From NCBI RefSeq assembly GCF_900109645.1, contig NZ_FOBG01000001.1, positions 2,524,262-2,588,261 on the forward strand: a stretch of 64,000 bases of DNA, given 5' to 3'. This document shows positions 31,657-41,378 of the stretch, one piece after another. The position numbers and the translations under genes are program-made. The stretch's first letter is position 1, and each line of letters begins with the position of its first letter. The DNA comes from Duganella sp. CF402. Its GTDB lineage: Bacteria > Pseudomonadota > Gammaproteobacteria > Burkholderiales > Burkholderiaceae_D. Below the pieces are notes generated by a model. That model did not search any database. It had not been told where the DNA came from and saw only the letters and a list, made by a program, of their open reading frames with translations.

Positions 31657-33093
31657 TCAACCGCGCGGTTGCGGCAATTCCGGCTGCCAGCCGCCGCCGA
31701 GCACCTTGTACAGGGTGACGGCATTGCTGCTCTTGGCCAGGCGCGTGCTGATCAGGCCTTGTTGGGCCGCATACAGCGCGCGTTGCGACACCAGCGCGTT
31801 CAGGTACGAATCCGCACCTTTCTGATAGCGCGCTTCGTTGATGGTGTAGCTCTTCTGCGCCGCATCGACCAGCGCCTGCTGCGAAGCCAGACGCTCATCC
31901 ACCGTGCCGCGCGTAGCCAGTGCATCGGCCACTTCGCGGAACGCGGTCTGCACCGCCTTCTCGTACTGCGCCACCGAGATGTCGCGGTCGGCCTTGGCGA
32001 TATTCAGATTGGCGCGGTTGACGCCACCATCGAAGATCGGCAGGTTGATCGCCGGCGCAAACGTCCACGCCGACGAACCGGCCTTGAACAAACCGGACAA
32101 GGTCGAACTCGCGCTGCCGCCCGACGCCGTCAGCGAAATGCTCGGGAAGAAGGCGGCACGCGCCACGCCGATGTTGGCGTTGGCGGCGCGCAGCGCGCGT
32201 TCCGCTTCCTGCACGTCCGGACGCGATTGCAGCAGGTCCGACGGCAGGCCGGCCGGAATCGCCGCCAGCTGGGTCACCTCGCCGAGGTCACCGGTCGGCA
32301 GCAGCTCTTCCGGCACGGCGCTGCCGACCAGCAGCGTCAATGCATTCTGGTCCAGCGCCACTTGCGCGGTGTAGACGGCGGCGTCGTTGCGCGCCGATTC
32401 CAGCGTGGTCTGGGCATCGTACATATCGGTGCCGGCCACCACGCCCGAAGCGAAGCGCTTCTTGCTCAGGTCATAGCTGGTCTGCTGCGACTTCAGCGTT
32501 TCCTGCGCCAGCTTCAAACGCTGTTGGTCAGCGATCAGCGTCAGGTAGGCATTGGCCACTTCCGACACCAGCGTAATCTGCTGCGTGCGGCGTGCCTCTT
32601 CGGTGCCGAGGTAACTCTGCAAGCCGGCTTCCGACTGGTTGCGCACCTTGCCGAAGAAATCCAGCTCGTACGAAGACATCACCAGGCCGCCGTTGTACTG
32701 GCGGTTGATAGCCGCTTCGCCGGTGCCGGTCATGTTGGACGGCGTGCGCGAGACGCTCTGGTTCACATTCGCCGACAGCTTCGGCAGCAGCGCCGCCGTG
32801 TCGATGTTGTACTGGGCCTTGGCCTTCTCGATGTTCAGCACCGACACGCGCAGGTCGCGGTTGTTGGCCAGCGCCAGCTCGATCACCTTGCGCAGCTTCT
32901 CGTCGGAGAAGTATTCGCGCCACTGGATCTGCGACACCGGCTTGGCGTCGGCAGCGGCGGCAGGCACGCCCTGGTAGGCGTCGCCGGTCGGCCATGCCTG
33001 GGTTACCGGTTGCGCCGGGCGTTCATACACCGGCGCCAGGCTGCAGCCGGCCAACATCACCAGCGCCGCCATCGTAATTAAAGACTTTTTCAT
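31657..33093 (-). CDS. RND efflux outer-membrane channel (OprM/NodT-type lipoprotein)
   Basis: Outer-membrane factor, 478 residues, with lipobox LAGC (Cys16) and SLAPVYERPA directly after, typical of the OprM/CusC/NodT family. Two TolC-type repeats contain ANAYLTLIADQQRL, and SRPDVQEAERALRAANANIGVARAAFFPSISL. GAGGTG precedes ATG 33091-33093, one base after the pump gene stop, so the two are coupled. It forms the exit duct of the tripartite pump encoded here. Confidence 0.95.
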   Translation of the reverse strand: MKKSLITMAALVMLAGCSLAPVYERPAQPVTQAWPTGDAYQGVPAAAADAKPVSQIQWREYFSDEKLRKVIELALANNRDLRVSVLNIEKAKAQYNIDTAALLPKLSANVNQSVSRTPSNMTGTGEAAINRQYNGGLVMSSYELDFFGKVRNQSEAGLQSYLGTEEARRTQQITLVSEVANAYLTLIADQQRLKLAQETLKSQQTSYDLSKKRFASGVVAGTDMYDAQTTLESARNDAAVYTAQVALDQNALTLLVGSAVPEELLPTGDLGEVTQLAAIPAGLPSDLLQSRPDVQEAERALRAANANIGVARAAFFPSISLTASGGSASSTLSGLFKAGSSAWTFAPAINLPIFDGGVNRANLNIAKADRDISVAQYEKAVQTAFREVADALATRGTVDERLASQQALVDAAQKSYTINEARYQKGADSYLNALVSQRALYAAQQGLISTRLAKSSNAVTLYKVLGGGWQPELPQPRG

Positions 33094-33094
33094 A

Positions 33095-36000
33095 TCAATG
33101 CACCTCTACAGTTGCAGGAGCAGCCTTCTTCGGCGCGAAGTAGCCGCGCACCAGCACAAAGAACAGTGGCACGAAGAAGATGCCCAGGAAGGTCGCGCTC
33201 AGCATCCCGCCCAGCACGCCCACGCCAATCGCATTCTGGCTGCCGGAACCGGCGCCGCTGCTGATCGCCAGCGGCAGCACGCCGAGGCCGAAGGCGATGG
33301 ACGTCATCAGAATCGGACGCAGACGCAGTTTCACCGCTTGCAGCGTGGCCTGTTTCAGTTCGACGCCCTGCTCTTGCAGCTCCTTGGCGAATTCCACGAT
33401 CAGAATCGCGTTCTTCGCCGCCAGGCCGATCACGGTCAGCAGGCCGACCTGGAAGTAGACGTCGTTCGACAGCTTGAACACAAAGGTCGCCAGCACCGTA
33501 CCAACAACACCCAGCGGCACCACCAGCAGCACCGAGAACGGCACCGACCAGCTTTCATACAGCGCGGCCAGGCACAGGAACACGATCAGGATCGAGATCG
33601 CATACAGCTGCGTGGTTTGCGAACCGGAGTCGCGTTCTTCGGTCGACAGGCCGGTCCACTCGTAGCCGATACCCGGCGGCAGTTGTTCCGCCAGCTTTTC
33701 GATTTCCTTCATGGCGGTACCCGACGACTGGCCCGGCGCAGGCGCACCAAGAATCTCGGTCGATGGCAGGCCGTTGTAGCGTTCCAGACGCGGCGAAGCG
33801 TAGATCCATTGGCCGGTCGAGAAGGCCGAGAAAGGCACCATCTGGCCGTCGGCGTTACGCACGAACCACTTGTTCAGGTCTTCCGGCGTCATGCGCGATT
33901 CGGCCGAGCCTTGCAGGTACACCTTCTTCACACGGCCGCGATCCACGAAGTCGTTCACATACGAGCTACCCCATGCAGTCGACAGCACCTTGTTCACATC
34001 CGCCACCGACAGGCCGAGGGCAATCGCCTTCTGCTGGTCGACGGTGATCTTGTACTGCGGCGTATCTTCCTGACCGTTCGGGCGCACGCCCACCAGCACA
34101 GGGCTCTTGGACGCCATGCCCAGCATCTGGTTGCGCGCCGCCATCAGCGCATCGTGACCGACGCCGCCGATATCCTGCAGCTGCAAGTCGAAGCCGCTGG
34201 CGTTACCCAGTTCCAGCACGGCTGGCGGGGCAAACGCAAACACCATCGCATCCTTGATCTGCGAGAACTTGCCCATCGCGCGGCCGACAATCGCATTCAC
34301 GCGATTCGCTGCGCCCGGACGCTCGGACCAATCCTTCATCCGCACGAAGGCGATACCGCTGTTCTGGCCATTGCCGCTGAAGCTGAAACCAGCCACCGCG
34401 AACACGGAAGCGACAGCATCCTTCTCGTCGTTGATGAAGTGGTTCTCGACCTTTTCAATCACCTTCAGGGTACGCTCTTGCGTGGCGCCGGTTGGCAGCT
34501 GGATCTGCGAGAACAGCACGCCCTGATCTTCTTCCGGCAGGAAGGACGTCGGCAGGCGCATGAACACGAAGGCCAGCACCACCAGGATGATGCCGTACAC
34601 CGCCAGCGAACGGCCGCCACGATTCAGGATCGAACCGACGATGCCCTGATACTTGTTGGTGCTGCGTTCAAAGGTACGGTTGAACCAACCGAAGAAGCCT
34701 TTGTTGGTCAGGTGATGACCTTTTTCCACCGGCTTCAGAATAGTCGCGCACAGCGCCGGGGTGAACACCATCGCCACCAGCACCGACAGCACCATCGCCG
34801 AAACAATCGTGATCGAGAACTGGCGATAAATCACACCGGTCGAACCGCTGAAGAAGGCCATCGGCACGAACACCGCCGACAGCACCATCGCGATACCCAC
34901 CAGCGCGCCGCTGATCTGGCTCATGGACTTGCGGGTCGCTTCCAGCGGCGACAAGCCCTCTTCCGTCATCACGCGCTCGACGTTTTCCACCACCACGATC
35001 GCATCGTCCACCAGCAGGCCGATTGCCAGCACCACCGCAAACATGGTCAGCGTGTTGATCGAGTAGCCCAGCGCCGACAGGATGGCGAAGGTACCCAGCA
35101 GAACGACAGGCACCGCCATCGTTGGAATCAGCGTGGCGCGGAAATTTTGCAAGAACAGGTACATCACCAGGAACACCAGGATGACCGCTTCCACCAGCGT
35201 CTTCACCACTTCTTCAATCGACAGCTTGACGAATGGCGTAGTGTCGAAAGCGATGACCGCCTTCAGGCCGTGCGGGAATTGCTTCTCCAGCTGGGCCACT
35301 TTGGCTTTCACCGCGTTGGCGGTATCGAGCGCGTTGGCGCCGGTGGCCAGCTTGATCGCCATGCCGGATGCCGCCTTGCCATTGTAGCGCGCCAGGATGT
35401 TGTAGGTCTCGCTGCCCAGCTCCATGCGGGCGACGTCGCGCAGGTGCACGGTGGCGCCGTTGGCGGAGGTCTTCAGCAGGATAGCGCCGAATTGTTCGGC
35501 GGTTTGCAGACGGCTTTGCGCGGTCACCGTGGCGTTCAGCTGCTGCCCAGCCACTGCTGGCAAGCCGCCCAGTTCACCGGCCGAGACTTCGGTATTCTGC
35601 GCCGTAATGGCGGCCGATACGTCGGCTGGCGTCAGCTGGTAGCTTTGCAGCTTGGCCGCGTCCAGCCAGATGCGCATGGCGTACTGCGAACCGAAGTTGG
35701 TCACGTCGCCCACGCCTTCCACGCGCGAGATCGGATCGATCACGCTGGCGGCCACGTAGTCGCCGATGTCGGCCTGCTTCATCGAGCCATCTTCGGACAC
35801 AAAGCCCAGCACCATCAGGAAGTTCTTGGTTGCCTTCGCCACCACCAGGCCTTGCTGCTGAACGGCGGCAGGCAGCAGCGGAGTCGCCAGCTGCAGCTTG
35901 TTCTGCACCTGCACCTGCGCGATGTCAGGATTGGTGCCGCTCTTGAAGGTCAGGGTGATGTTGACGCCGCCGGTCGAATCGGATGACGAGGACATATAGC

Positions 36001-36226
36001 GCAGGCCGTCGATACCCTTCATCTTTTGTTCGATGATCTGGGTCACGGCGTCTTCCACCGTCTTGGCCGAAGCGCCTGGATACGAGCCGCTGATCGAAAT
36101 CGACGGCGGCGCAATGCTTGGATACTGCGAGATCGGCAGGCCGAGAATCGCAATCACGCCCGCAAGCATGATGACGATCGCGACCACCCACGCAAAAATC
36201 GGGCGATCAATAAAGAAACGGGACAT
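33095..36226 (-). CDS. RND efflux pump, AcrB/MexB-type (HAE1)
   Basis: Inner-membrane drug/proton antiporter, 1043 residues, full length. It opens [24 protein letters not shown] and shows the HAE1 repeats: the [19 protein letters not shown] porter motif, and proton-relay Asp-Asp in helix 4 ([20 protein letters not shown]). [26 protein letters not shown] motif lies near the end, here read as [23 protein letters not shown] lies before ATG 36224-36226, 11 bases after the adaptor gene. Expected substrates are hydrophobic drugs, dyes and possibly plant phenolics. Confidence 0.97.
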   Translation of the reverse strand: MSRFFIDRPIFAWVVAIVIMLAGVIAILGLPISQYPSIAPPSISISGSYPGASAKTVEDAVTQIIEQKMKGIDGLRYMSSSSDSTGGVNITLTFKSGTNPDIAQVQVQNKLQLATPLLPAAVQQQGLVVAKATKNFLMVLGFVSEDGSMKQADIGDYVAASVIDPISRVEGVGDVTNFGSQYAMRIWLDAAKLQSYQLTPADVSAAITAQNTEVSAGELGGLPAVAGQQLNATVTAQSRLQTAEQFGAILLKTSANGATVHLRDVARMELGSETYNILARYNGKAASGMAIKLATGANALDTANAVKAKVAQLEKQFPHGLKAVIAFDTTPFVKLSIEEVVKTLVEAVILVFLVMYLFLQNFRATLIPTMAVPVVLLGTFAILSALGYSINTLTMFAVVLAIGLLVDDAIVVVENVERVMTEEGLSPLEATRKSMSQISGALVGIAMVLSAVFVPMAFFSGSTGVIYRQFSITIVSAMVLSVLVAMVFTPALCATILKPVEKGHHLTNKGFFGWFNRTFERSTNKYQGIVGSILNRGGRSLAVYGIILVVLAFVFMRLPTSFLPEEDQGVLFSQIQLPTGATQERTLKVIEKVENHFINDEKDAVASVFAVAGFSFSGNGQNSGIAFVRMKDWSERPGAANRVNAIVGRAMGKFSQIKDAMVFAFAPPAVLELGNASGFDLQLQDIGGVGHDALMAARNQMLGMASKSPVLVGVRPNGQEDTPQYKITVDQQKAIALGLSVADVNKVLSTAWGSSYVNDFVDRGRVKKVYLQGSAESRMTPEDLNKWFVRNADGQMVPFSAFSTGQWIYASPRLERYNGLPSTEILGAPAPGQSSGTAMKEIEKLAEQLPPGIGYEWTGLSTEERDSGSQTTQLYAISILIVFLCLAALYESWSVPFSVLLVVPLGVVGTVLATFVFKLSNDVYFQVGLLTVIGLAAKNAILIVEFAKELQEQGVELKQATLQAVKLRLRPILMTSIAFGLGVLPLAISSGAGSGSQNAIGVGVLGGMLSATFLGIFFVPLFFVLVRGYFAPKKAAPATVEVH

Positions 36227-36237
36227 GGGTCAGCTCC

Positions 36238-37437
36238 TTATTGCGCGCTCGTAGGGGCGGAACCGACGGCCACGGCGGCAGGCTTGGCGGGAGCAGCGGC
36301 ATTCGCCGGTGCGCCCGGCTTCACTTTCTGCACGCCTTCCACGATCAGCAGGTCGCCTTCGTTCAGGCCCGATTTGACCAGCCACTTGGCGCCCAGGGTG
36401 CCGGTGGTGACCAGCGTGCGCTGCTCGACTTTGCCTTCCTTGTTCAACACCAGCGCGGTGGCTTCGCCTTTGGGATTGCGGGTGACGCCTTGCTGCGGCA
36501 CAGCGATGGCGTGTTCGTTCACGCCCGACTCGATCACGGCGCGCACAAACATGCCAGGCAGCAGATCGTGCTTGGGATTCGGGAACAGCGCGCGCAGCGT
36601 TACATTGCCGGTGCCCGGATCAACCGTCACGTCGGAGAATTGCAGCTTGCCTTCCAGCGCGTACTTGGTGCCGTCCGACAGCAACAGGCTTACCTTGGCC
36701 TGACCGCCGTTTTTCTTCAAGCCGCCGCTCTCGATTTCACGCTTCAGGCGCAGCATGTCTTCGCTGCTCTGGGTGACGTCGACATAGATCGGGTCCAGCT
36801 GCTGCACGGTGGTCAGCGCGGTGGTTTGGTTGGCGGTCACCAGCGCGCCCGGCGTCACGGCCGAACGGCTGATGCGGCCGCTGATCGGCGCGTCGACGTG
36901 GGTGTAATCGAGATTGATCTTGGTTTGTTCCAGCGCGGCGACGGCGGCTTCCACGTCGGCCTTGGCCTGCTCGTGGGCGGCGACGGCATCGTCGTAGTCC
37001 TGGCGGCTTACGCCTTCGATGGCCACCAGGTCCTTGTAGCGCGCCACTTTCGGTGCGGCGGCCACCAGGTTGGCCTTGGCCTTGGCCAGTGCGGCCTTGG
37101 CCGAGTTGTACGCGGCTTGATAAGTGGCCGCGTCGATCTGGTACAGCGGGACACCGGCTTTGACGTCGGCGCCTTCAACAAACAGGCGTTTCTGAATCAG
37201 GCCACTGACCTGCGGGCGCACTTCGGCCACTTGATAAGCGGCGGTGCGGCCCGGCAGTTCGGTGGTGATTTGCAGCGCTTCGGGCGCCACCTTGAATACG
37301 CCCACTTCCGCCACCTGCTGCTTGTGAGGTGCTTCGGTCGTGGATTTGGAGCAGCCGGCCAGTACGGCCAGCGCAGAGATCATGGCTGCGGCGCCAGCGG
37401 TCCGCAGCAGAGGTTTTTTGCAGAAAAAGGCTTCCAT
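36238..37437 (-). CDS. RND efflux periplasmic adaptor (AcrA/MexA-type lipoprotein)
   Basis: Membrane fusion protein, 399 residues. The lipobox LAGC sits at about residue 29. Biotinyl-lipoyl halves flank the coiled-coil hairpin (AEVRPQVSGLIQKRLFVEGADVKAG, then YTHVDAPISGRISRSAVTPGALV), and a beta-barrel and membrane-proximal domain follow (LLPGMFVRAVIESGVNEHAIAVPQQGV). The tail is Ala/Pro-rich. It is the first gene of the MFP-RND-OMF operon, with the TetR-type operator at 37476 in its promoter. Confidence 0.95.
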   Translation of the reverse strand: MEAFFCKKPLLRTAGAAAMISALAVLAGCSKSTTEAPHKQQVAEVGVFKVAPEALQITTELPGRTAAYQVAEVRPQVSGLIQKRLFVEGADVKAGVPLYQIDAATYQAAYNSAKAALAKAKANLVAAAPKVARYKDLVAIEGVSRQDYDDAVAAHEQAKADVEAAVAALEQTKINLDYTHVDAPISGRISRSAVTPGALVTANQTTALTTVQQLDPIYVDVTQSSEDMLRLKREIESGGLKKNGGQAKVSLLLSDGTKYALEGKLQFSDVTVDPGTGNVTLRALFPNPKHDLLPGMFVRAVIESGVNEHAIAVPQQGVTRNPKGEATALVLNKEGKVEQRTLVTTGTLGAKWLVKSGLNEGDLLIVEGVQKVKPGAPANAAAPAKPAAVAVGSAPTSAQ

Positions 37438-37471
37438 ATGATTGGGCTTTCTGTATAAAAATTAAGCACAG

Positions 37472-37500
37472 ACTATAGAATGAACGATCATTCTAATTAA
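37472..37500 (-). promoter_or_regulatory. Promoter with perfect TetR-type operator for the efflux operon
   Basis: On the minus strand a -10 candidate TATAGT (37477-37472) has a weak -35 TTAATT (37500-37495) at 17-base spacing. A 20-bp palindrome, TAGAATGA-ACGA-TCATTCTA (37476-37495), fills the spacer, where repressor binding would block polymerase. Both arms match perfectly. Confidence 0.78.
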
Positions 37501-37667
37501 GTCAAGCAACTTTTTGCTGCGACGCCGCATGTTTAAGCCGGGCTTAAGCGTGGTTTAAGGCGGCAAAATTGCGGTCAAACAGCCGTCAAAACAGCGGCGT
37601 GCCGGGCGTGCAGTGCTACAATCAATTACTTTCTTTTTGACATCATTTCGGCCCGCCAGTGCAGCCC

Positions 37668-39815
37668 ATGCCCCCGCCGTCCCCGACCACCCGCCCCCGG
37701 CTCACCACGCTGGTGACGGTCGGCGTCAGTGCGACGGTGCTGTTGACCGTGTTGGCATTGTTGATACTGGTCGACCATTTCGCCATCGATTACGCCCGGC
37801 GCGAGGCCGAGCAGCGCCTGCAGCAGCTATCCTGGCAAATGCGCGACGCCCTGAACGGCGTGGTGCGCAAAGCTGCCGGCGACGTCCAGCTGCTGAGCGA
37901 GCTGCCGCGCATCCGCGAAGGACGCAGCCCGGCCGAAGTGCGGCAGGTGCTGGAAAGCCTGCAAAAAACCTTCCCCGACTATGCCTGGATCGGCCTCGCC
38001 ACCGTGGACGGCAAGGTGTTCGCCGCCACCCAGGGCGTGCAGGAAGGCGTGGACATCAGCGCGCGCGACTGGTTCAAGGCCGGGCGCCAGAAGATCAACG
38101 CCGCCGACTACCCGCCCACCACACTGCCCGGCACCAAGCTGCCTTACAACGCCGATCCGTGGCGCTTCGTCGATGCTTCCGGCCCGGTGCTGGGAGCGGA
38201 CGGCCAACTGCGCGGCGTGCTGTGCGTGCGCATGAGCTGGGGCTGGGCGCGACGCATGGTGCAAACCGTGTTCGCGCCGGCCAGCCAGCAATATTCCGCC
38301 GATATTTTCGTGGTGCGCAGCGACGGCGTCGCCATCCTCGGCCCGCAAGGCATGGAGGACAAGACCATCCGCAGCGACAGCATGGAACTGGCCGCCAATG
38401 GCGCCAACGGCGCGCTCAAGGAAACCTGGGCCGACGGCCGCGACTACCTCACCGGCTACGCGCGCACCGGCACGCCCGGCGATCCGGCCACGCTGAGCTG
38501 GACCATCCTGGTGCGCCAGCCGGAATCGCTGGCCCTGTCCGGCGCGCGCGCGCTGGAACACCAGATCCTGCTGCTGGGGGCCATCCTCGGCGCGGTGATG
38601 GCGCTGGGCGCAGCGGCGCTGGCGGGCCGCCTCACGCGGCCGCTGAATGCCCTCAGCCGCGCCATCGAAGACCGGCTGGCGGCGCCGCCCGATGCGGCCA
38701 CGCTGCCGGACGTGCGCCAGACCGACAGCTATCATGAAGTACAGGTGCTGTCGCGCGCCCTCAACGACATGCTGCGCACCGAGCAGCAGCACCTCGATGC
38801 GCTGCGCGGCATGAACGAACGGCTGGAATCCACGGTGGCCGAACGCACCCGCGAAATCGCCCGCAAGGCGCTGCAGCTGGAACGTGCGCTGGCGCAGGAA
38901 CACACCACCCAGCAGCTGCTGCAGGAACGCGCGGCCGAGCTGCGGGCGATTCTCGACAACGCGCACGACGCCTTCATCGCCCTCGATCCGGGCGGCGTGG
39001 TGCGCGAGTGGAACCTGCAGGCGGAATGCCTGCTGGGCTGGAAGCGCACCGAAGTCATCGGCCAGCCGCTGGCGGCGATGCTGCTGCCGCCGCTGCTGCG
39101 CCGCGCCTACGAACGCGACATGCGCCAGCTGGCCGACAGCAGCGACGGCGCCGCGCCGGTGCTGAGCCGCCGGGTGGAACTGATGCTGCACAACCGCAGC
39201 GGCCAGGAACTGCCGGTGGAAGTGTCGCTGGCATATGTGCCGCGCAGCAGCGGTCATTTGTTCATCGCCTTCCTGCACGACATCAGCGAGCGCAAATCGC
39301 TGTTCGCTTCGATGGAAGCGATGGCGCTGAACGACACCCTGACCGGCCTGCCGAACCGCCGCGCCCTGATGCAGGCGCTGCCCGAAGCGCTGCAGCGCGC
39401 CAACCGCCTGCGCCAGAGCTGCGCCGTGTTCTTCCTCGACCTCGACCGCTTCAAGCAAGTCAACGACCGCTACGGCCACGAGGAAGGCGACGAGCTGCTG
39501 CGCCAGTTCGCCCAGCGCGTGCGCGGCGCGGTGCGCAAGACCGACACCGTGGGCCGCCTGGCCGGCGACGAATTCGTGGTCATCCTCGAAATGCTGCACA
39601 GCGACGCCGACGCCCAGGAAGCGGCCGACAAGCTGCTGCCGGCCTTGCAGCAACCGTTCGTGCTGAAGACCACCACCGTCTCGCTCAGCGCCAGCATCGG
39701 CATCGCCATCCACCACCCGGACGATCCGCAGGACATCGAAGTGCTGCTGGGCCGCGCCGACCGCGCCATGTACCGCCACAAGCAGCACGGCATGCAGCAG
39801 CGCGCGCGCCGCTAG
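37668..39815 (+). CDS. Membrane diguanylate cyclase with dCache, HAMP, PAS and GGDEF domains
   Basis: Signalling protein of about 715 residues. TM helix 1 (TLVTVGVSATVLLTVLALLIL) and TM helix 2 (near 295-315) enclose a periplasmic dCache-type sensor (YAWIGLATVDGKVF, ISARDWFKAGR). HAMP, a coiled coil and a PAS domain (AILDNAHDAFIALDPGGVVREWN) follow, then the GGDEF domain (DTLTGLPNRRAL, FFLDLDRFKQVNDRYGHEEGDELL). The active loop is AGDEF instead of GGDEF, a substitution tolerated in some active cyclases. An RxxD inhibitory site (RKTD) lies five residues before it. The start is either GTG 37659 or ATG 37668; I use the ATG. Predicted to make c-di-GMP. Confidence 0.92.
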   Translation: MPPPSPTTRPRLTTLVTVGVSATVLLTVLALLILVDHFAIDYARREAEQRLQQLSWQMRDALNGVVRKAAGDVQLLSELPRIREGRSPAEVRQVLESLQKTFPDYAWIGLATVDGKVFAATQGVQEGVDISARDWFKAGRQKINAADYPPTTLPGTKLPYNADPWRFVDASGPVLGADGQLRGVLCVRMSWGWARRMVQTVFAPASQQYSADIFVVRSDGVAILGPQGMEDKTIRSDSMELAANGANGALKETWADGRDYLTGYARTGTPGDPATLSWTILVRQPESLALSGARALEHQILLLGAILGAVMALGAAALAGRLTRPLNALSRAIEDRLAAPPDAATLPDVRQTDSYHEVQVLSRALNDMLRTEQQHLDALRGMNERLESTVAERTREIARKALQLERALAQEHTTQQLLQERAAELRAILDNAHDAFIALDPGGVVREWNLQAECLLGWKRTEVIGQPLAAMLLPPLLRRAYERDMRQLADSSDGAAPVLSRRVELMLHNRSGQELPVEVSLAYVPRSSGHLFIAFLHDISERKSLFASMEAMALNDTLTGLPNRRALMQALPEALQRANRLRQSCAVFFLDLDRFKQVNDRYGHEEGDELLRQFAQRVRGAVRKTDTVGRLAGDEFVVILEMLHSDADAQEAADKLLPALQQPFVLKTTTVSLSASIGIAIHHPDDPQDIEVLLGRADRAMYRHKQHGMQQRARR

Positions 39816-39894
39816 GTGCGCTACCGAACGCCAGACTTTCAGTGCTTCAGCTAATATTTATCCGTCAAAAAACTAACGTTTTCGGATCTTATCA

Positions 39895-41373
39895 ATGCAA
39901 GCACAAAACGGCGTTACTAGCGATTTTCTATCCACTGGCATACCCGGCCTGGACCAAATCCTCGCCGGCGGGCTGACCAGCGACCGGCTGTATTTAGTCG
40001 AGGGCGAACCGGGCACTGGCAAGACCACCCTGGCGCTGCAGTTCCTCAACGAGGGGGTGCGGCGCGGCGAGTCCACCCTGTACATCACGCTGGCCGAGAC
40101 GTCGGTCGAGCTGCGCGCCGTGGCGCAATCGCACGGCTGGGACATGGCCGGCATCCACGTCGAGGAAATCATCCCCGATGAAGCGGCGCTCAACCCGGAC
40201 CAGCAGTACACCATTTTCCATCCCTCGGAAATTGAGCTGGGCGCCACCACCCAGCGCATCCTGGCGGCGATCGAAAAATACCATCCGCGCCGGGTGGTGC
40301 TCGATTCGCTGTCCGAGCTGCAGCTGCTGGCGGAAAGCCCGCTGCGCTACCGGCGCCAGGTGCTGGCGCTCAAGCAGTACCTGAGCGTCCGTCACTGCAC
40401 CACCATCCTCCTCGACGATCGCACCGCCCTCAGCACCGACCTGCAAGTGCGTAGCGTGGCGCACGCTGTGCTGACGCTGGAACTGGCCGACCAGGCTTAC
40501 GGCACGGAACGCCGCCGCCTGCGCGTGGTGAAGTATCGCGGCGTGGCCTTCCGCGGCGGCGCGCACGACTACCGGATCATCCAGGGCGGGCTGCAAATCT
40601 ATCCGCGCCTGGTGGCCGCCGACTCGCGCGCTGCGGCCCAGCGGCGCCAGCTCTCCAGCGGCCTGCCGGCGCTCGATGCGCTGGTCGGCGGCGGACTGGA
40701 AGAAGGCATGAGCACCTTGATTACCGGGCCTTCCGGCACCGGCAAGTCCTCGCTGGCGGCGCAGTTCGTGCACGCCGCCACGCAGCGCGGCGAGCCTTGC
40801 GCCATGTTCCTGTTCGAGGAGGGACGCCACAACATGTTGAACCGCTGCCGGGGCATTGGCATCGACCTGGACGGCGCCATCGAGCGCCAGCTGCTGACCG
40901 TGCAGCAGATCGATCCGGCCGAGCTGTCGCCGGGCGAATTCTCCACAGCGGTAACGCAGGCGGTGGAAAGCGGCACGCGCATCGTCGTCATCGACAGCCT
41001 GAACGGCTACCTCAACGCGGTGCCGGACGAGCGCTTCCTCATCATCTACCTGCACGAACTGCTGACCTATCTGGGCCAGCGCGGTGTACTGACCCTCCTG
41101 GTCGGCGTGCAGCAAGGCATGCTGGGCAGCGTCATGACCAACGCGGTGGACGCCAGCTACCTGGCCGACAACGTCATTCTGCTGCGCTACTTCGAGGTCA
41201 ACGGCGAAGTGCAGCAAGCCATCTCGGTATTCAAGAAGCGCGGCAGCGCGCACGAACGCACGCTGCGCCGGTTTGAAGTTGGCGCCAACGGCCTGCGCGT
41301 GGGGCCGGTGCTGAAAGACTTGCACGGCGTGCTGACCGGCGTGCCGACCTATGACGGCAGCGGCGCGGAGTGA
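39895..41373 (+). CDS. Double-domain KaiC-like ATPase
   Basis: RecA-fold protein of 492 residues with two KaiC domains in tandem. Domain 1 has Walker A GEPGTGKTT (about residue 38) after the KaiC opener STGIPGLDQILAGGL, and the catalytic Glu pair in ITLAETSVEL. Domain 2 has SSGLPALDALVGGGL, Walker A GPSGTGKSS and FLFEEGRH. Walker B strands end in VVLDS and VVIDS. No kaiA or kaiB gene is nearby. The next gene, a hybrid histidine kinase, starts 5 bases on (or overlaps if its GTG is used), so the two are a functional pair. Such non-cyanobacterial KaiC-kinase pairs occur in many proteobacteria with roles mostly undefined, stress or photoresponse among the proposals. Confidence 0.92.
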   Translation: MQAQNGVTSDFLSTGIPGLDQILAGGLTSDRLYLVEGEPGTGKTTLALQFLNEGVRRGESTLYITLAETSVELRAVAQSHGWDMAGIHVEEIIPDEAALNPDQQYTIFHPSEIELGATTQRILAAIEKYHPRRVVLDSLSELQLLAESPLRYRRQVLALKQYLSVRHCTTILLDDRTALSTDLQVRSVAHAVLTLELADQAYGTERRRLRVVKYRGVAFRGGAHDYRIIQGGLQIYPRLVAADSRAAAQRRQLSSGLPALDALVGGGLEEGMSTLITGPSGTGKSSLAAQFVHAATQRGEPCAMFLFEEGRHNMLNRCRGIGIDLDGAIERQLLTVQQIDPAELSPGEFSTAVTQAVESGTRIVVIDSLNGYLNAVPDERFLIIYLHELLTYLGQRGVLTLLVGVQQGMLGSVMTNAVDASYLADNVILLRYFEVNGEVQQAISVFKKRGSAHERTLRRFEVGANGLRVGPVLKDLHGVLTGVPTYDGSGAE

Positions 41374-41378
41374 GCAGC

